A stretch of DNA of 55,358 bases from Planctomycetaceae bacterium (GCA_039680605.1 JBDKTA010000042.1:1-55358), one strand, 5' to 3'. Shown: positions 35,463-43,685, counted from the first letter of the stretch. Notes: generated by a model from the sequence alone, not told the origin. Numbers and translations are program-made.

Positions 35463-35624
35463 ATGACGCAAGACCCGATCGTAGATGAAGTCCGCAAGCA
35501 TCGCCAGGCACGTGCGGCGCGATTCAAGTATGATCTCCGGGCGATGGTGGAAGATGCCCGGAAGCGCGAGGCCAGCGGCGGCCGCCGGATCGTCACGCCA
35601 CCCAAGCGACAGAAAGCCCGCTAG
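35463..35624 (+). CDS. Probable antitoxin partner of the PIN toxin (53 residues)
   Basis: A short basic, helical protein, opening MTQDPIVDEVRKHRQARAAR and ending PPKRQKAR. Residues FKYDLRAMVEDARKREASGGRR form a helix with a basic patch. Comparable small proteins with the D-P-I-V-x-E-V-R start follow PIN genes of this branch in other bacteria. No DNA-binding domain is evident, so autoregulation may depend on something else. Confidence 0.7.
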   Translation: MTQDPIVDEVRKHRQARAARFKYDLRAMVEDARKREASGGRRIVTPPKRQKAR

Positions 35625-35664
35625 CCCGCAACTCAAAGCGCTCTCATGCGGCGCCGCGCCTCTT

Positions 35665-35697
35665 TTGAGTGCGGGGCGCAGCCACCGCTTTGGATGC
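35665..35697. repeat. Degenerate single arm of the TGGAGTGCGG repeat family
   Basis: TTGAGTGCGG...CCGCTTTGGATG matches one arm of the element at 38335-38547. It is followed by the GGGTGCC element; the gap up to the sulfatase (36048) holds repeats and a CCGGGCC/GGCCC hairpin at about 35970, and no gene. Confidence 0.5.
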
Positions 35698-35776
35698 TGT
35701 CTTCTTTATCTCTTTAGCACGCTTCAGCGCGCGTGCCAACGAAAGGATTCCTGGCCTCCGTTTCACCTCTTTGGAT

Positions 35777-35949
35777 GGGTGCCACGCACAACTCCGTTGT
35801 GCGTGTCCCCGACCCGTTGGCAGCAGGGGCGGCGAAGATCTCTTCTGCACCCACTCAACGGTTACTATGGCACAAGGCACATGGCACGCACAACGGAGTT
35901 GTGCGTGGCACCCGGGCAGAGTGCTCTGTTCTACCCAGGCACCCGCCCA
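35777..35949. repeat. REPIN-like element, copy B (GGGTGCC family)
   Basis: A direct repeat of 34770-34946 in the same orientation, on the other side of the PIN toxin pair. The two copies could recombine and delete the pair. Confidence 0.88.
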
Positions 35950-36048
35950 CGACAGGTTGCAGTCGTGGCTCTCCGGGCCTTCGGCCCTGCGCGCCACGGC
36001 ACCCTCGATTCCGGCTGCCCGGTTCCTGACTCCCGGCTCCCGGTTCCC

Positions 36049-37464
36049 TTATCCCTTCTTCGCATTCCGGCGGGCGGGGCGGTTCTGTTTGGGGTTGGGC
36101 AGGATGGGGTACTTCTCGACCTGCGTCAAGACGCACCACTGGGCCAGCAGCTTGCGGTGGCGGTCGATCTCGGCGGCCGTGTTCGCCTCGGCGGCGATGT
36201 TCTTCATCTCGCCCGGGTCGGCCTGCATGTCGAAGAACATCTCGGCCTTGGGCCCCTCGTGAAAAACCATGTACTTGTACCTGCCGGTGCGGATCATGAA
36301 GCTGCGCGCCTGGCCCACCGCCATCTCGGAGGCGACGTACGCCTGCCCGGGCGCCTTGGGGTCGTCGATCACGCCGCGCAGGCTGCGGCCGCGCGACGCC
36401 GGCGGGGCGTCCACGCCGGCGTAGTCGCACAACGTCGGCAGCACGTCCAGGGCGGAAACGAGATGGTTCCTGTCGGTGCGGCCGGCGGGGATCACGCCCT
36501 TCCAGCTCATCAGCAGGGGGACGGCGGCCGCGTCATCATAGAAATGCAGCTTGCCCGTCCAGCCGTGGCAGCCCAGCCCCTCGCCGTGATCGCTGGTGAA
36601 AACGATCAGCGTGTCCTCTTCCCGCCCGGACTGGCGCAGGGCTTGCAAGAGGCGGCCGATCTGGCGGTCGACATCCTCCATCATTCGATAGTACGCGTAG
36701 CGATACCGCCGCCAGCGATGGGCGACCCAGTCGCCATGGCGGGCGCGCCGTGCCTGGGACTGCGGCGTGCCCTGGCTGAGGGCGTGGTTGTCCGGCAGCG
36801 GCGGAAGATCGGCCCCGTCCTGGGGCCCGTAGCGAGCCCACAGTTCGTCGGTCAGGTTGTTGGTATTGGCCAGCAGGCAGATGTCGTGCGGGTTGATGAA
36901 CGACGCCGTCAGCAGGAAAGGCTTGTCCCGCCGGCGGCGCAGGAAACCGATAGCCGCCTGCAGCGTCGACTCGTCGACGACGCGGGCGAGCTTGCCCATG
37001 CGCGTGCTCGTGTTGAGCACGTCATAGCCGGCGATGCCGCCCTCGGGATACGGATTGGGCAGGTGCCATTTGCCCGCATACCCGGTGTCGTAGCCGGCGG
37101 CGCGGAAAATCTGCCCCGAGATCGGGATCGTGCGGTCGATGGACATGCTGTTGTGGTCGACCAGCAGTTCGTGCGGCGCGCGGGCGGTGTGCAGGGCCGC
37201 ACGCGACGGGCTGCACAGCGGATACGGGCAGTACGACTGCATGAACGACACGCCGCCGGCCGCCAGGGAGTCCATCGCCGGCGTCTTGACCCAGCGGTTG
37301 CCCGAGGCGCTGGTGGCGTCGATGCGCTGCTGGTCGGTGGTGATGATGAGGATGTTCGGCCGCCGCCGCTGCGGTGCCGCGACGGCAAACTGACCCACCG
37401 CCAGCGCCGCCGCCCCGGCCGCCGAGGCCCGAATGAACTGCCGCCTGCTGATCTGTTCTTGCAT
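36049..37464 (-). CDS. Exported type I sulfatase
   Basis: A 471-residue formylglycine-dependent sulfatase. The Tat-type signal is SRRQFIRASAAGAAALAV. The modified Cys84 lies in CSPSR, upstream of AALHTAR; the metal site residues are ITTDQQR at the start and VFTSDHGEGLGCHG near 300. GKWHLPNPY is the conserved lysine/histidine strand. The TDQQR form is typical of one sulfatase branch. Substrate is probably a sulfated polysaccharide fragment. No sulfatase-maturing enzyme is in the window. Confidence 0.92.
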   Translation of the reverse strand: MQEQISRRQFIRASAAGAAALAVGQFAVAAPQRRRPNILIITTDQQRIDATSASGNRWVKTPAMDSLAAGGVSFMQSYCPYPLCSPSRAALHTARAPHELLVDHNSMSIDRTIPISGQIFRAAGYDTGYAGKWHLPNPYPEGGIAGYDVLNTSTRMGKLARVVDESTLQAAIGFLRRRRDKPFLLTASFINPHDICLLANTNNLTDELWARYGPQDGADLPPLPDNHALSQGTPQSQARRARHGDWVAHRWRRYRYAYYRMMEDVDRQIGRLLQALRQSGREEDTLIVFTSDHGEGLGCHGWTGKLHFYDDAAAVPLLMSWKGVIPAGRTDRNHLVSALDVLPTLCDYAGVDAPPASRGRSLRGVIDDPKAPGQAYVASEMAVGQARSFMIRTGRYKYMVFHEGPKAEMFFDMQADPGEMKNIAAEANTAAEIDRHRKLLAQWCVLTQVEKYPILPNPKQNRPARRNAKKG

Positions 37465-37475
37465 AGCGACCTCTA

Positions 37476-37516
37476 TGGAGTGCGCCGGCCTCAGCCGCCG
37501 CTTTGGCAGTTTTCAG
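37476..37516. repeat. Single degenerate arm of the TGGAGTGCGG/TTTGGCAGTTTTC family
   Basis: TGGAGTGCGCCGGCCTCAGC then CGCCGCTTTGGCAGTTTTC matches the arms of the 23841-24046 element, just upstream of the sulfatase start. Confidence 0.6.
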
Positions 37517-37644
37517 CATGCGACAGCGGCTCGATAAAAGCAAGGTGCCTTTGTTCTGCTGCCATCCCGAGCCGATCATTGACATCCGATCGTGCGGGTG
37601 CGATATTTCGATGTGGTTGCAGATCAGCCTGATGGGAGAACGCG

Positions 37645-37941
37645 ATGAATGACTCGTCCGAACAGATCGTGCGGTTGTTGACGGAGATCCGGGACGATCA
37701 GAAGGCTCTGCTGGAAATCAACGCTCAGGGTCTGGCCATGCAGAAGGAGCAGCGGGCGCTAAATAAAGAGATTCAGGAGAAGACGCTGCAGAGCATGAAG
37801 GCATCCGAGTCGCTGCAGTCGCAGACGCAGAAAGCGCTGAAGTTCACCAGGCGAGCGGGGCCCATCGCTTTAGTCATCATGCTGGCGTGCCTGGCCTTCA
37901 TTATCTTTCTGATCGTTCGATCCTTCTTTCTCCGCTTCTAG
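37645..37941 (+). CDS. Small single-pass membrane coiled-coil protein
   Basis: A 98-residue protein with a long N-terminal helix (about 5-65, Gln/Glu/Lys-rich, likely coiled coil) and a C-terminal membrane anchor (AGPIALVIMLACLAFIIFLIV). GGGAGAA precedes the ATG. It ends 19 bases before a small cytoplasmic gene. Function unknown. Confidence 0.6.
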   Translation: MNDSSEQIVRLLTEIRDDQKALLEINAQGLAMQKEQRALNKEIQEKTLQSMKASESLQSQTQKALKFTRRAGPIALVIMLACLAFIIFLIVRSFFLRF

Positions 37942-37960
37942 AAAGGCAAGAGGAGACCAC

Positions 37961-38278
37961 ATGATCCAGCCCGTCGATCCCGATCACGAGCAGAAGTTGC
38001 CGTACCCCACGCGGCCGCTCAAAGTGGGCCAGGATGTCGTCGAAGAGTTCATCATTCCGCCGGACGACAAGCAGGCCGTGCTCGAGCAGCTCTACCTCTT
38101 CACGCCTGTGCCCTCATTGGATGAGATGATGTTCGACCTTCACGAGGGCAAGCTCTTCCGCGTCGGGGATTTTCGCGTTACGTGGGAGAACGGGCAGAAC
38201 TGGCTGGTCAGCCCGTACTACCCCACCAGCGGCGGGACGGTCATCGACTGGATGCCTCCCGATTCCGCCGAGGAATAA
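37961..38278 (+). CDS. Small protein, function unknown
   Basis: A 105-residue acidic protein with no signal or membrane helix. It has a VVEEFIIPPDDKQAVLEQLYLF segment and a beta-rich C-terminal half (FRVGDFRVTWENGQNWLVSPYYPTSGG). GAGGAG-like AAGAGGAGA sites precede the ATG. I do not recognise it; it probably belongs with the preceding gene. Confidence 0.6.
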   Translation: MIQPVDPDHEQKLPYPTRPLKVGQDVVEEFIIPPDDKQAVLEQLYLFTPVPSLDEMMFDLHEGKLFRVGDFRVTWENGQNWLVSPYYPTSGGTVIDWMPPDSAEE

Positions 38279-38334
38279 ACCCGAAAGCTTTACATTCGAT
38301 ACATTCGTGCCATTCGTGGACGAATGCTCCCCCC

Positions 38335-38547
38335 CGTCGCCGCAAGGCGACCCTGGAGTGCGGCGGCGCCGACGCCGCCTTGGATGTTGTTCAATACAGG
38401 TTCACCGCAGAAGCTCGCAAACGCTTGAAACCTCCGGGCAGATCAGATGCGGAACGGGCACTTGCATCGCCTCGGGTCTTGCGTTGCCCGAAAAACATCC
38501 AGGGCGGCGTCGCTGCCGCCGCACTCCAGGGTCGCCTTGCGGCGACG
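38335..38547. repeat. 213-bp REPIN-like element with 54-bp inverted arms
   Basis: The left arm 38335-38388 and right arm 38494-38547 are reverse complements with 3-4 mismatches, with CGTCGCCGCAAGGCGACCC at the outer end. Each arm has internal GCGGCGGC/GCCGCC hairpins. Two GCAYGGGC hairpins follow at 38578-38620. The 38279-38617 gap holds only these repeats. Confidence 0.85.
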
Positions 38548-38617
38548 AGAACAGTAGCCCGCTCTTTCATCATCTTGCACGGGCGGGACGCCCATGCTAC
38601 GGGGGACGCCCGTGCTA

Positions 38618-40252
38618 CTACGCGTCGTCGGGTTCGGTTTTGCTTGATCCTTTCCAGATATCCACCGGCACGTCGTTGCTTTGGGGTCGGCCGGGCGTGG
38701 AGCGGCCGGCGTCTACCAGGCGCTGCAGCAGAGCTGAGAGGGTCTCGACCACGTCGGCGCGCTCGGCATGGAGGTTGGTGCGTTCTCCGGGGTCGGCTTG
38801 CATGTCGTAGAGCTGGATCGAGGGCAGGCCCAGTTTGGCGGCCTCGGCGTCGTTGGGCGAGGCCCATCCGCCCGAACCGCCGCAGAGCACGAGCTTCCAC
38901 TTGCCGCTTCGGATGGCGAACTTGCCGGTGATCGAATGATGCACCACGTGCTCGCGCACGGGGCGGTCTTGCCCTTGCAGCAGCGGCAGGAGGCTGACGC
39001 TGTCTTCGCCGGCGGTGTCGGGCAGCGGCTGGGCGGTGATCTGCGAGCAGGTGGCCATCAGGTCGCTCAGGCAGACCGTCTGATCGCACGTCCGCCCGGG
39101 CTTGACCACGCCCGGCCAACGCGCAATGAACGGGATGCGATGGCCGCCGTCCCAGGCGTCGGCTTTGTACCCGCGATACTGTGCGCTGGGAAAATGCCCC
39201 TTGGCTTCCATCTCGGGCACGCCGATGTAGGGCGCGCAGCCGTTGTCGCTGGCGAACATCACGATGGTATTGTCGGCCGCACCGGATTGCTCCAGGGCGT
39301 CCAGGACGCGCCCGACGATGGCGTCGGTCTCCATGACGAAGTCGGCGTAGAGGTTGAGGCCGCTCTTGCCTTTCCATTCGTCGTTGACGGCCAGGGGCGT
39401 ATGCGGCGAGGTCAGCGGCATGTAGAGGAAGAACGGGTTGGGCTGGCGGGCCTGGCGGCGGATGTAGTCGCCGGCCCGCTGGGCGTAGGTGGGCAGGAGC
39501 TGCTCGAAGTTCCAGCCCGCCAGGGCCGGCCCGGGAATGCTGCCCTGATTGTTGCCGATCAGGCGCGCGGGTAGAAACTCCGTCGGGATCCCGACGGTGC
39601 GGTCGTTCTCGATGTAGCAGTACGGCGGCCAGTTGGGCACGTCGGTGCCGAAGTAGTAATCGAACCCTCGCGTGGTCGGCCCGCCGGTGGTCGGCTTGGA
39701 AAACGCCTCTCGCCACAGGGCCTGCTGCTGCGGGGTCGCCGGCGTGGCGCCCTTGGAACGATCGGGCACGAAATCGATCGTGGGCTCGAACGCCCAGCCC
39801 TGCCCCAGGTGCCACTTGCCGATGCAGGCGGTGGCGTATCCGCTCTGCTTGAGCAGCCCGGCGACGGTCAGGCGGTCCGGGGCGATCAGCGGGTCGCCAT
39901 AGACGCCGACGATCCCGCTCTGCAGCCGCGTTCGCCAGTTGTATCGCCCGGTCAGGACGCCGTATCGCGACGGGCTGCAGACCGCCGACGTCGCATGGGC
40001 GTCGGTGAACCGCATGCCCCCGGCGGCGAGGCGGTCGAGATGGGGCGTGGGGATTTTCCCCTGGGGGTTGAAGCACGACACGTCGCCATAGCCCAAGTCG
40101 TCAGCCAGAATGTAAATGATGTTCGGTCGGTTATTCGGTTGGCGGTTCATGGCGTTCCTCTCGGTGGCGCAGGAAGGCAGCAGCACACAACCCGCGCCCG
40201 CGGCCGCGGCTTTGAGAATGTCGCGTCGGGAAAGAGACATTTCACGGTTCAT
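38618..40252 (-). CDS. Exported arylsulfatase-type sulfatase (lipoprotein)
   Basis: A 544-residue sulfatase. The start carries a twin-Arg motif (SRRDILKAAAAGAG) and a Cys suited to lipidation (VLLPSC). Metal residues are ILADDLGYGD, the formylglycine Cys92 is in VCSPSRYG, and GKWHLGQGW, FFLYMPLTSPHTPL and MFASDNGC are the other hallmarks. It is unlike its neighbour at 36049 beyond the family, so the two probably attack different sulfate esters. ATG 40240 is an alternative start. The 40253-40620 gap upstream shows only a near-palindrome CCTATACGTGTAGG. Confidence 0.92.
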   Translation of the reverse strand: MNREMSLSRRDILKAAAAGAGCVLLPSCATERNAMNRQPNNRPNIIYILADDLGYGDVSCFNPQGKIPTPHLDRLAAGGMRFTDAHATSAVCSPSRYGVLTGRYNWRTRLQSGIVGVYGDPLIAPDRLTVAGLLKQSGYATACIGKWHLGQGWAFEPTIDFVPDRSKGATPATPQQQALWREAFSKPTTGGPTTRGFDYYFGTDVPNWPPYCYIENDRTVGIPTEFLPARLIGNNQGSIPGPALAGWNFEQLLPTYAQRAGDYIRRQARQPNPFFLYMPLTSPHTPLAVNDEWKGKSGLNLYADFVMETDAIVGRVLDALEQSGAADNTIVMFASDNGCAPYIGVPEMEAKGHFPSAQYRGYKADAWDGGHRIPFIARWPGVVKPGRTCDQTVCLSDLMATCSQITAQPLPDTAGEDSVSLLPLLQGQDRPVREHVVHHSITGKFAIRSGKWKLVLCGGSGGWASPNDAEAAKLGLPSIQLYDMQADPGERTNLHAERADVVETLSALLQRLVDAGRSTPGRPQSNDVPVDIWKGSSKTEPDDA

Positions 40253-40620
40253 GTCGTGAGGTCCGGTTGTATGACGGTAAGGATACATCCGCGCGGCGAC
40301 AGATGAAACCATCTCAATTCGGGGTCGCCATGGCATGTCGCACGGCGTGCCGCCACGAGTGGCATTGTCCTGTCGAAACTTACCCATGGCTGGTCGAAAT
40401 TCCGGCGGTTCAGGGGCCTTGCCGTATACGCTCAGGCGGCGGCGCGAGGGAGGTTGGGGCCGCAAGCCCAGCGGAGGGCGACACTTGAGGAATAGATTTT
40501 TCTATGACGGTCTCGGCGGTAAACCGTCCCAGGCAAAATAGGTCATTTTCCCTATACGTGTAGGCTGATGTTGCTGCGTATTAATATAGTTGCCGAGGCC
40601 GTCATTGCCGAGGACTCATT

Positions 40621-40863
40621 ATGGTCGAGTTTGAAGCCATCCTTACCGAAGATCTCGACGGGACATTCGTCGCCCGCTGCCCGTCTCTGCCCACCTGCCG
40701 CGGGGCCGGCGAAACGCCCGACGACGCCATTGAGGGTCTACGCATGGCGATTCATGACTACCTCGCGCCAGTCATGAGAATCTGCCCCGAGTTGATGTCC
40801 CTCAACGTGAAGGATCGCACCGCCCGGACTTTCATCCCCAGCCGAGTCGCTCTGGCGGGTTGA
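40621..40863 (+). CDS. HicB-like antitoxin (no HicA partner seen)
   Basis: An 80-residue HicB-fold protein: FEAILTEDLDGTFVARCPSLPTCRGAGETPDDAIEGLRMAIHDYL is the partial RNase H-like fold, but the C-terminal DNA-binding domain of full HicB is replaced by a short tail. No HicA-like gene (double-stranded RNA-binding, about 60 residues) is within reach on either side, so it stands alone. Confidence 0.75.
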   Translation: MVEFEAILTEDLDGTFVARCPSLPTCRGAGETPDDAIEGLRMAIHDYLAPVMRICPELMSLNVKDRTARTFIPSRVALAG

Positions 40864-40865
40864 GC

Positions 40866-40934
40866 AATTTCCAATGTGCAATTTCCGATTCTCAATTTTC
40901 CCTTCCCTCAATTGGAAATTGCAAATTGGAAATT
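40866..40934. repeat. A/T-rich inverted repeat
   Basis: AATTTCCAATGTGCAATTTCC (40866-40886) pairs with 40914-40934 over 21 bases with one mismatch. It lies between convergent genes and could end transcription from both. Similar AATTTCC runs are at 46121-46155. Confidence 0.7.
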
Positions 40935-40949
40935 GGGAATTAGAGAGCA

Positions 40950-41861
40950 TCAGCGCTTGCGCCGCCGGCCGACAGGGTTCGCCGCCGCGGGCTTGATCTT
41001 TGCGGGGTCCTTCAGCACGGCCAGCACCGCCTGCGGATCGGGACGGTTTCGGAAATCAGGATCGACGGCTGCATATTGCACCACGCCGTCGGCGGCGATG
41101 ACGTAGACAGCCGTCATGGGCATCTCGCCTGACTTGTCGCCGTTGCATTTGGCCAGGTCCACGCGGCCCTTGAGCATGTCCATCATCTCGTCGTTGAGAG
41201 CGTAGAGCAGCCCCCACTTGCGAGCGCCCAGGTTGCCCGGGTCGCTGAGTAGTTCGTAGTCCAGGCCCAGGTGGTCGGCCGTCTTGCGGTTGTATTCGAC
41301 CGTCTGGGGGCTGACCGCCACGATGGCGGCGCCGGTCTTTTCGACCTCGCTGAGAATCTGCTGCATTGCGGACAGTTGGATGCTGCAGAACCGGCACCAT
41401 CCGCCGCGGAACCAGACCAGCACCACCGGTCCGTCCTTGAGCAGGGTCTCCAGGGTCAGTTCTTTGCCATTGGTGGCCAGAGCGTCGAAGTCCGGCGCCT
41501 TGGCGGCGAGTTTGACAGCCCCGGCCGTCAGCGGCGCCAGGGCCGCTACCTGGGCGTCGGCGGCTTTGGCCTGCTCGGGCGTGGCCAGAGCGGCCCACTT
41601 GGCCCGCGCCTCGGCCAGGGCCTGCGCCATGGGCAGGTTCGACCGCTCGGGCGGCACAAAGGCCGTCGCCTCGGCGACCGGGGCGCCCGCGGCGCGCGGC
41701 GCGACGGGCGGTGGCGTTGCCGCGGCCGGCGATGCGGGTTGAGACGCCGCCGGCGATGACGGCGCGGGCTTCGTGTCGCGGCAGCCCAGCGGCCCAAGAA
41801 GAATCGCCGCCGCCAGCAGAACCGTGCCCCACCGTCCAGCGACATGGTTTGTCCGCATCAT
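40950..41861 (-). CDS. Peroxiredoxin/AhpC-like lipoprotein
   Basis: A 303-residue lipoprotein (lipobox LGPLGC) with a long Pro/Ala linker and a C-terminal thioredoxin fold (about 120-285). The active site is FRGGWCRFCSIQ, and AAIVAVSPQTVEYNRKTADHLGLDYELLSD is the matching core strand set. Such proteins reduce peroxides or organic hydroperoxides outside the cytoplasm. The tail is basic (GRRRKR). Confidence 0.85.
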   Translation of the reverse strand: MMRTNHVAGRWGTVLLAAAILLGPLGCRDTKPAPSSPAASQPASPAAATPPPVAPRAAGAPVAEATAFVPPERSNLPMAQALAEARAKWAALATPEQAKAADAQVAALAPLTAGAVKLAAKAPDFDALATNGKELTLETLLKDGPVVLVWFRGGWCRFCSIQLSAMQQILSEVEKTGAAIVAVSPQTVEYNRKTADHLGLDYELLSDPGNLGARKWGLLYALNDEMMDMLKGRVDLAKCNGDKSGEMPMTAVYVIAADGVVQYAAVDPDFRNRPDPQAVLAVLKDPAKIKPAAANPVGRRRKR

Positions 41862-41925
41862 GTCAGGCTCCAGAGTTTTAGCCCGCCCTTTTGAACGTAA
41901 GTGTAATATATATCGAGTATCATCG

Positions 41926-41943
41926 TTAGTCCAAAAGGACTAA
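41926..41943. promoter_or_regulatory. Palindrome TTAGTCC-AAAA-GGACTAA in a divergent intergenic region
   Basis: A perfect 7-bp inverted repeat with a 4-base centre, 65 bases before the peroxiredoxin start (minus) and 12 before the GTG of the coiled-coil gene. On the minus strand it overlaps TTGGAC, a -35-like box 16 bases from TATATA. Operator or hairpin role is inferred. Confidence 0.45.
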
Positions 41944-41954
41944 GGGCCTGGGCT

Positions 41955-43277
41955 GTGCCCGCGGCCGGGAGTTGTCTATTGTCTTCCATCATCATGTGTG
42001 TCTGCCTGTCACTGGCGGCTGGGACAGCCGATTCCGTCACGCTCTCGCACGGGGGGGTGCTGATGGGGCAGGTGCAATCGGTCACGCTCGAGATCGCCTC
42101 GCGGCCGCGCCAGATCTCGCGATCGGACATCCGCTCGCTGGCGATGGGCGTGCCGGGCGGCGACAGCACGGTGGTCGTGGGCGAGGAGGAACTCAGCGGA
42201 AAACTCCTCCGCATTGAGATCAAGACCGCCACCGCGACGACCACCGTCGAACGCGACATGATCCGCACCGTCGCCCTGGGCGACGTCGGCGGCACACCCT
42301 CGCGGGGCGTCGCCAAACGTCCCGCCCAAAAAAACGCCGCCGATCTTCTTCACCCCTTCAGCGACCGGATCACCCTCAAGAGCGAACACGTGCTGCACGC
42401 GGTGGTGGCCGCCGTGCAGTTCGACGACAAGACGTTCCTCCGCGGCGACATCGAGTCGCTCACCATCGGCGGGCGCAGCGATACGCTCAGGGCCGCCGGC
42501 GGCCAGAGACACCGCGGGCAACTCAAGAGCCTTCGCGTGCGCCTGGCCGTGGGGATCGTCGACCTCGACCGCTCGGAGTTCACCAGCGTGAAGCTGGCCA
42601 AGGCCTCAGCGGACAACCCCCCGCCCCCGCCGCAGTCGTCCGAACAGCCCACCGCCGAGCAGGCCAGTGCCCTGGCCGGTAACAGTGCCGCCAAAGACGC
42701 CTGCGCCGGAAAGGTCGGCGCCCTCAAGAGCGAGGCCTTGAGCAAGATCGCCGCCAAGTACGGTCAAGCGATGACGCAATTTGACGTCGACATCCGCATG
42801 GCCGAAACCGACGCCGCCCGGGCTCAGGAACGCGTCCAGGCCCAGCGGAACACCATCGAGAGCCTTCGCAAGGAGATGGACCGAACCCACTTCAGCCGCC
42901 GCGCCTCCTTCGAAAGCCGCATCAGGGAAGCCAATGCCAACATCAGAGCCGCCACCGACGTCTACCGCAAGGCTGCAGAGAAATACAGCAAGACCAAGGC
43001 CCAGAAGGAAAAACTCCAGGCCGCCCGAAAAGCTGACGAACAGGCTGTCGTGAGATGGGCCGACGGGTCGCTCACCGCCCTGGCCCAGATGCAAGCCAAG
43101 AACGGCTATCTCATCATGGCCGGCGTACCGCTGGATGCCTCCTCGCTCAAGTCCGGATACGAATCGCTGGTGACCGGGCCGCCGGCGATACAGGATGACG
43201 GCAAGCCCGACGCCGACGACGGAAAGCGACCCGTCAAGACGGATGCCGCACCTGCAGGCAAGAAATCCTCGAAGTAG
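41955..43277 (+). CDS. Exported coiled-coil protein, function unknown
   Basis: A 440-residue protein. After a signal-like N-terminus (SSIIMCVCLSLAAGTADS) there are two weakly similar beta repeats (about 25-110 and 120-215) with an SRSDIRSLAMG / LRGDIESLTIGG pattern, then a charged coiled coil (about 260-385) and a Lys-rich tail. GTG 41955, TTG 41979 or ATG 41994 could be the start. No family is recognised; the repeats resemble those seen in other planctomycete envelope proteins. Confidence 0.6.
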   Translation: MPAAGSCLLSSIIMCVCLSLAAGTADSVTLSHGGVLMGQVQSVTLEIASRPRQISRSDIRSLAMGVPGGDSTVVVGEEELSGKLLRIEIKTATATTTVERDMIRTVALGDVGGTPSRGVAKRPAQKNAADLLHPFSDRITLKSEHVLHAVVAAVQFDDKTFLRGDIESLTIGGRSDTLRAAGGQRHRGQLKSLRVRLAVGIVDLDRSEFTSVKLAKASADNPPPPPQSSEQPTAEQASALAGNSAAKDACAGKVGALKSEALSKIAAKYGQAMTQFDVDIRMAETDAARAQERVQAQRNTIESLRKEMDRTHFSRRASFESRIREANANIRAATDVYRKAAEKYSKTKAQKEKLQAARKADEQAVVRWADGSLTALAQMQAKNGYLIMAGVPLDASSLKSGYESLVTGPPAIQDDGKPDADDGKRPVKTDAAPAGKKSSK

Positions 43278-43300
43278 TCCACCAGAGCGCCCCGGTGGCA

Positions 43301-43325
43301 TGGCGACACGCGCAGCGGGTCGCCA
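43301..43325. repeat. Short hairpin repeat (TGGCGAC...GTCGCCA)
   Basis: TGGCGACACGCGCAGCGGGTCGCCA pairs its ends; a near copy is at 17288-17312. Confidence 0.6.
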
Positions 43326-43353
43326 TGGGTGTGCGATGAGCCCGATAGATCAA

Positions 43354-43435
43354 GCCGCTGAGGTCGCTGAGGACGCTGAGGATGTGAAAAGACAAAACAA
43401 CTTCTTACCTCTGCGACCTCAGCGACCTCAGCGGC
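43354..43435. repeat. 19-bp perfect inverted repeat of the CTGAGG type
   Basis: GCCGCTGAGGTCGCTGAGG (43354-43372) is the exact reverse complement of 43417-43435, across 44 bases. A single degenerate arm is at about 1500-1532, between convergent genes. Again the arms hold an internal direct repeat (CGCTGAGG). Confidence 0.7.
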
Positions 43436-43487
43436 TAATTTTGATCCCAGGATCAACGTCCGTCATCTCGGCGGGGAAAGACGCGTG

Positions 43488-43685
43488 CTAGGACACGATC
43501 TCCAGCAGGCGCTGGATCAATTCGATGTGGCGGTGTTTGTCGTCGCGGATGGATTCCAACTGGCTCTTGACCTGGGCGTCTGCGGTCTGCTCGGCCATGG
43601 CGGCGTAGGCGCCGGCGGCCTGCTGTTCCTGCACGAGAAGGTCCTGGAACTGCTCGGTCAACTGCTGATGCTGGAGATCAAGCAT
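43488..43685 (-). CDS. Small ferritin-like helical protein
   Basis: A 65-residue protein opening MLDLQHQQLTEQFQDLLVQE; two helices end in SIRDDKHRHIELIQRLLEIVS. It resembles half of a ferritin or rubrerythrin bundle (Glu in helix 1, H-R-H and Glu in helix 2). The start overlaps the upstream stop by 8 bases, so translation is coupled. Possibly di-iron and oligomeric; metal binding is inferred. Confidence 0.65.
   Translation of the reverse strand: MLDLQHQQLTEQFQDLLVQEQQAAGAYAAMAEQTADAQVKSQLESIRDDKHRHIELIQRLLEIVS

Noticed and set aside
34770-35949. CRISPR array from the repeated blocks
   Set aside because: Only two copies, 1 kb apart, with a toxin pair between; no regular short repeats or spacers.
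35485-37632. 715-codon plus-strand ORF over the sulfatase
   Set aside because: It reads through two repeats and is antisense to a sulfatase with all its motifs.
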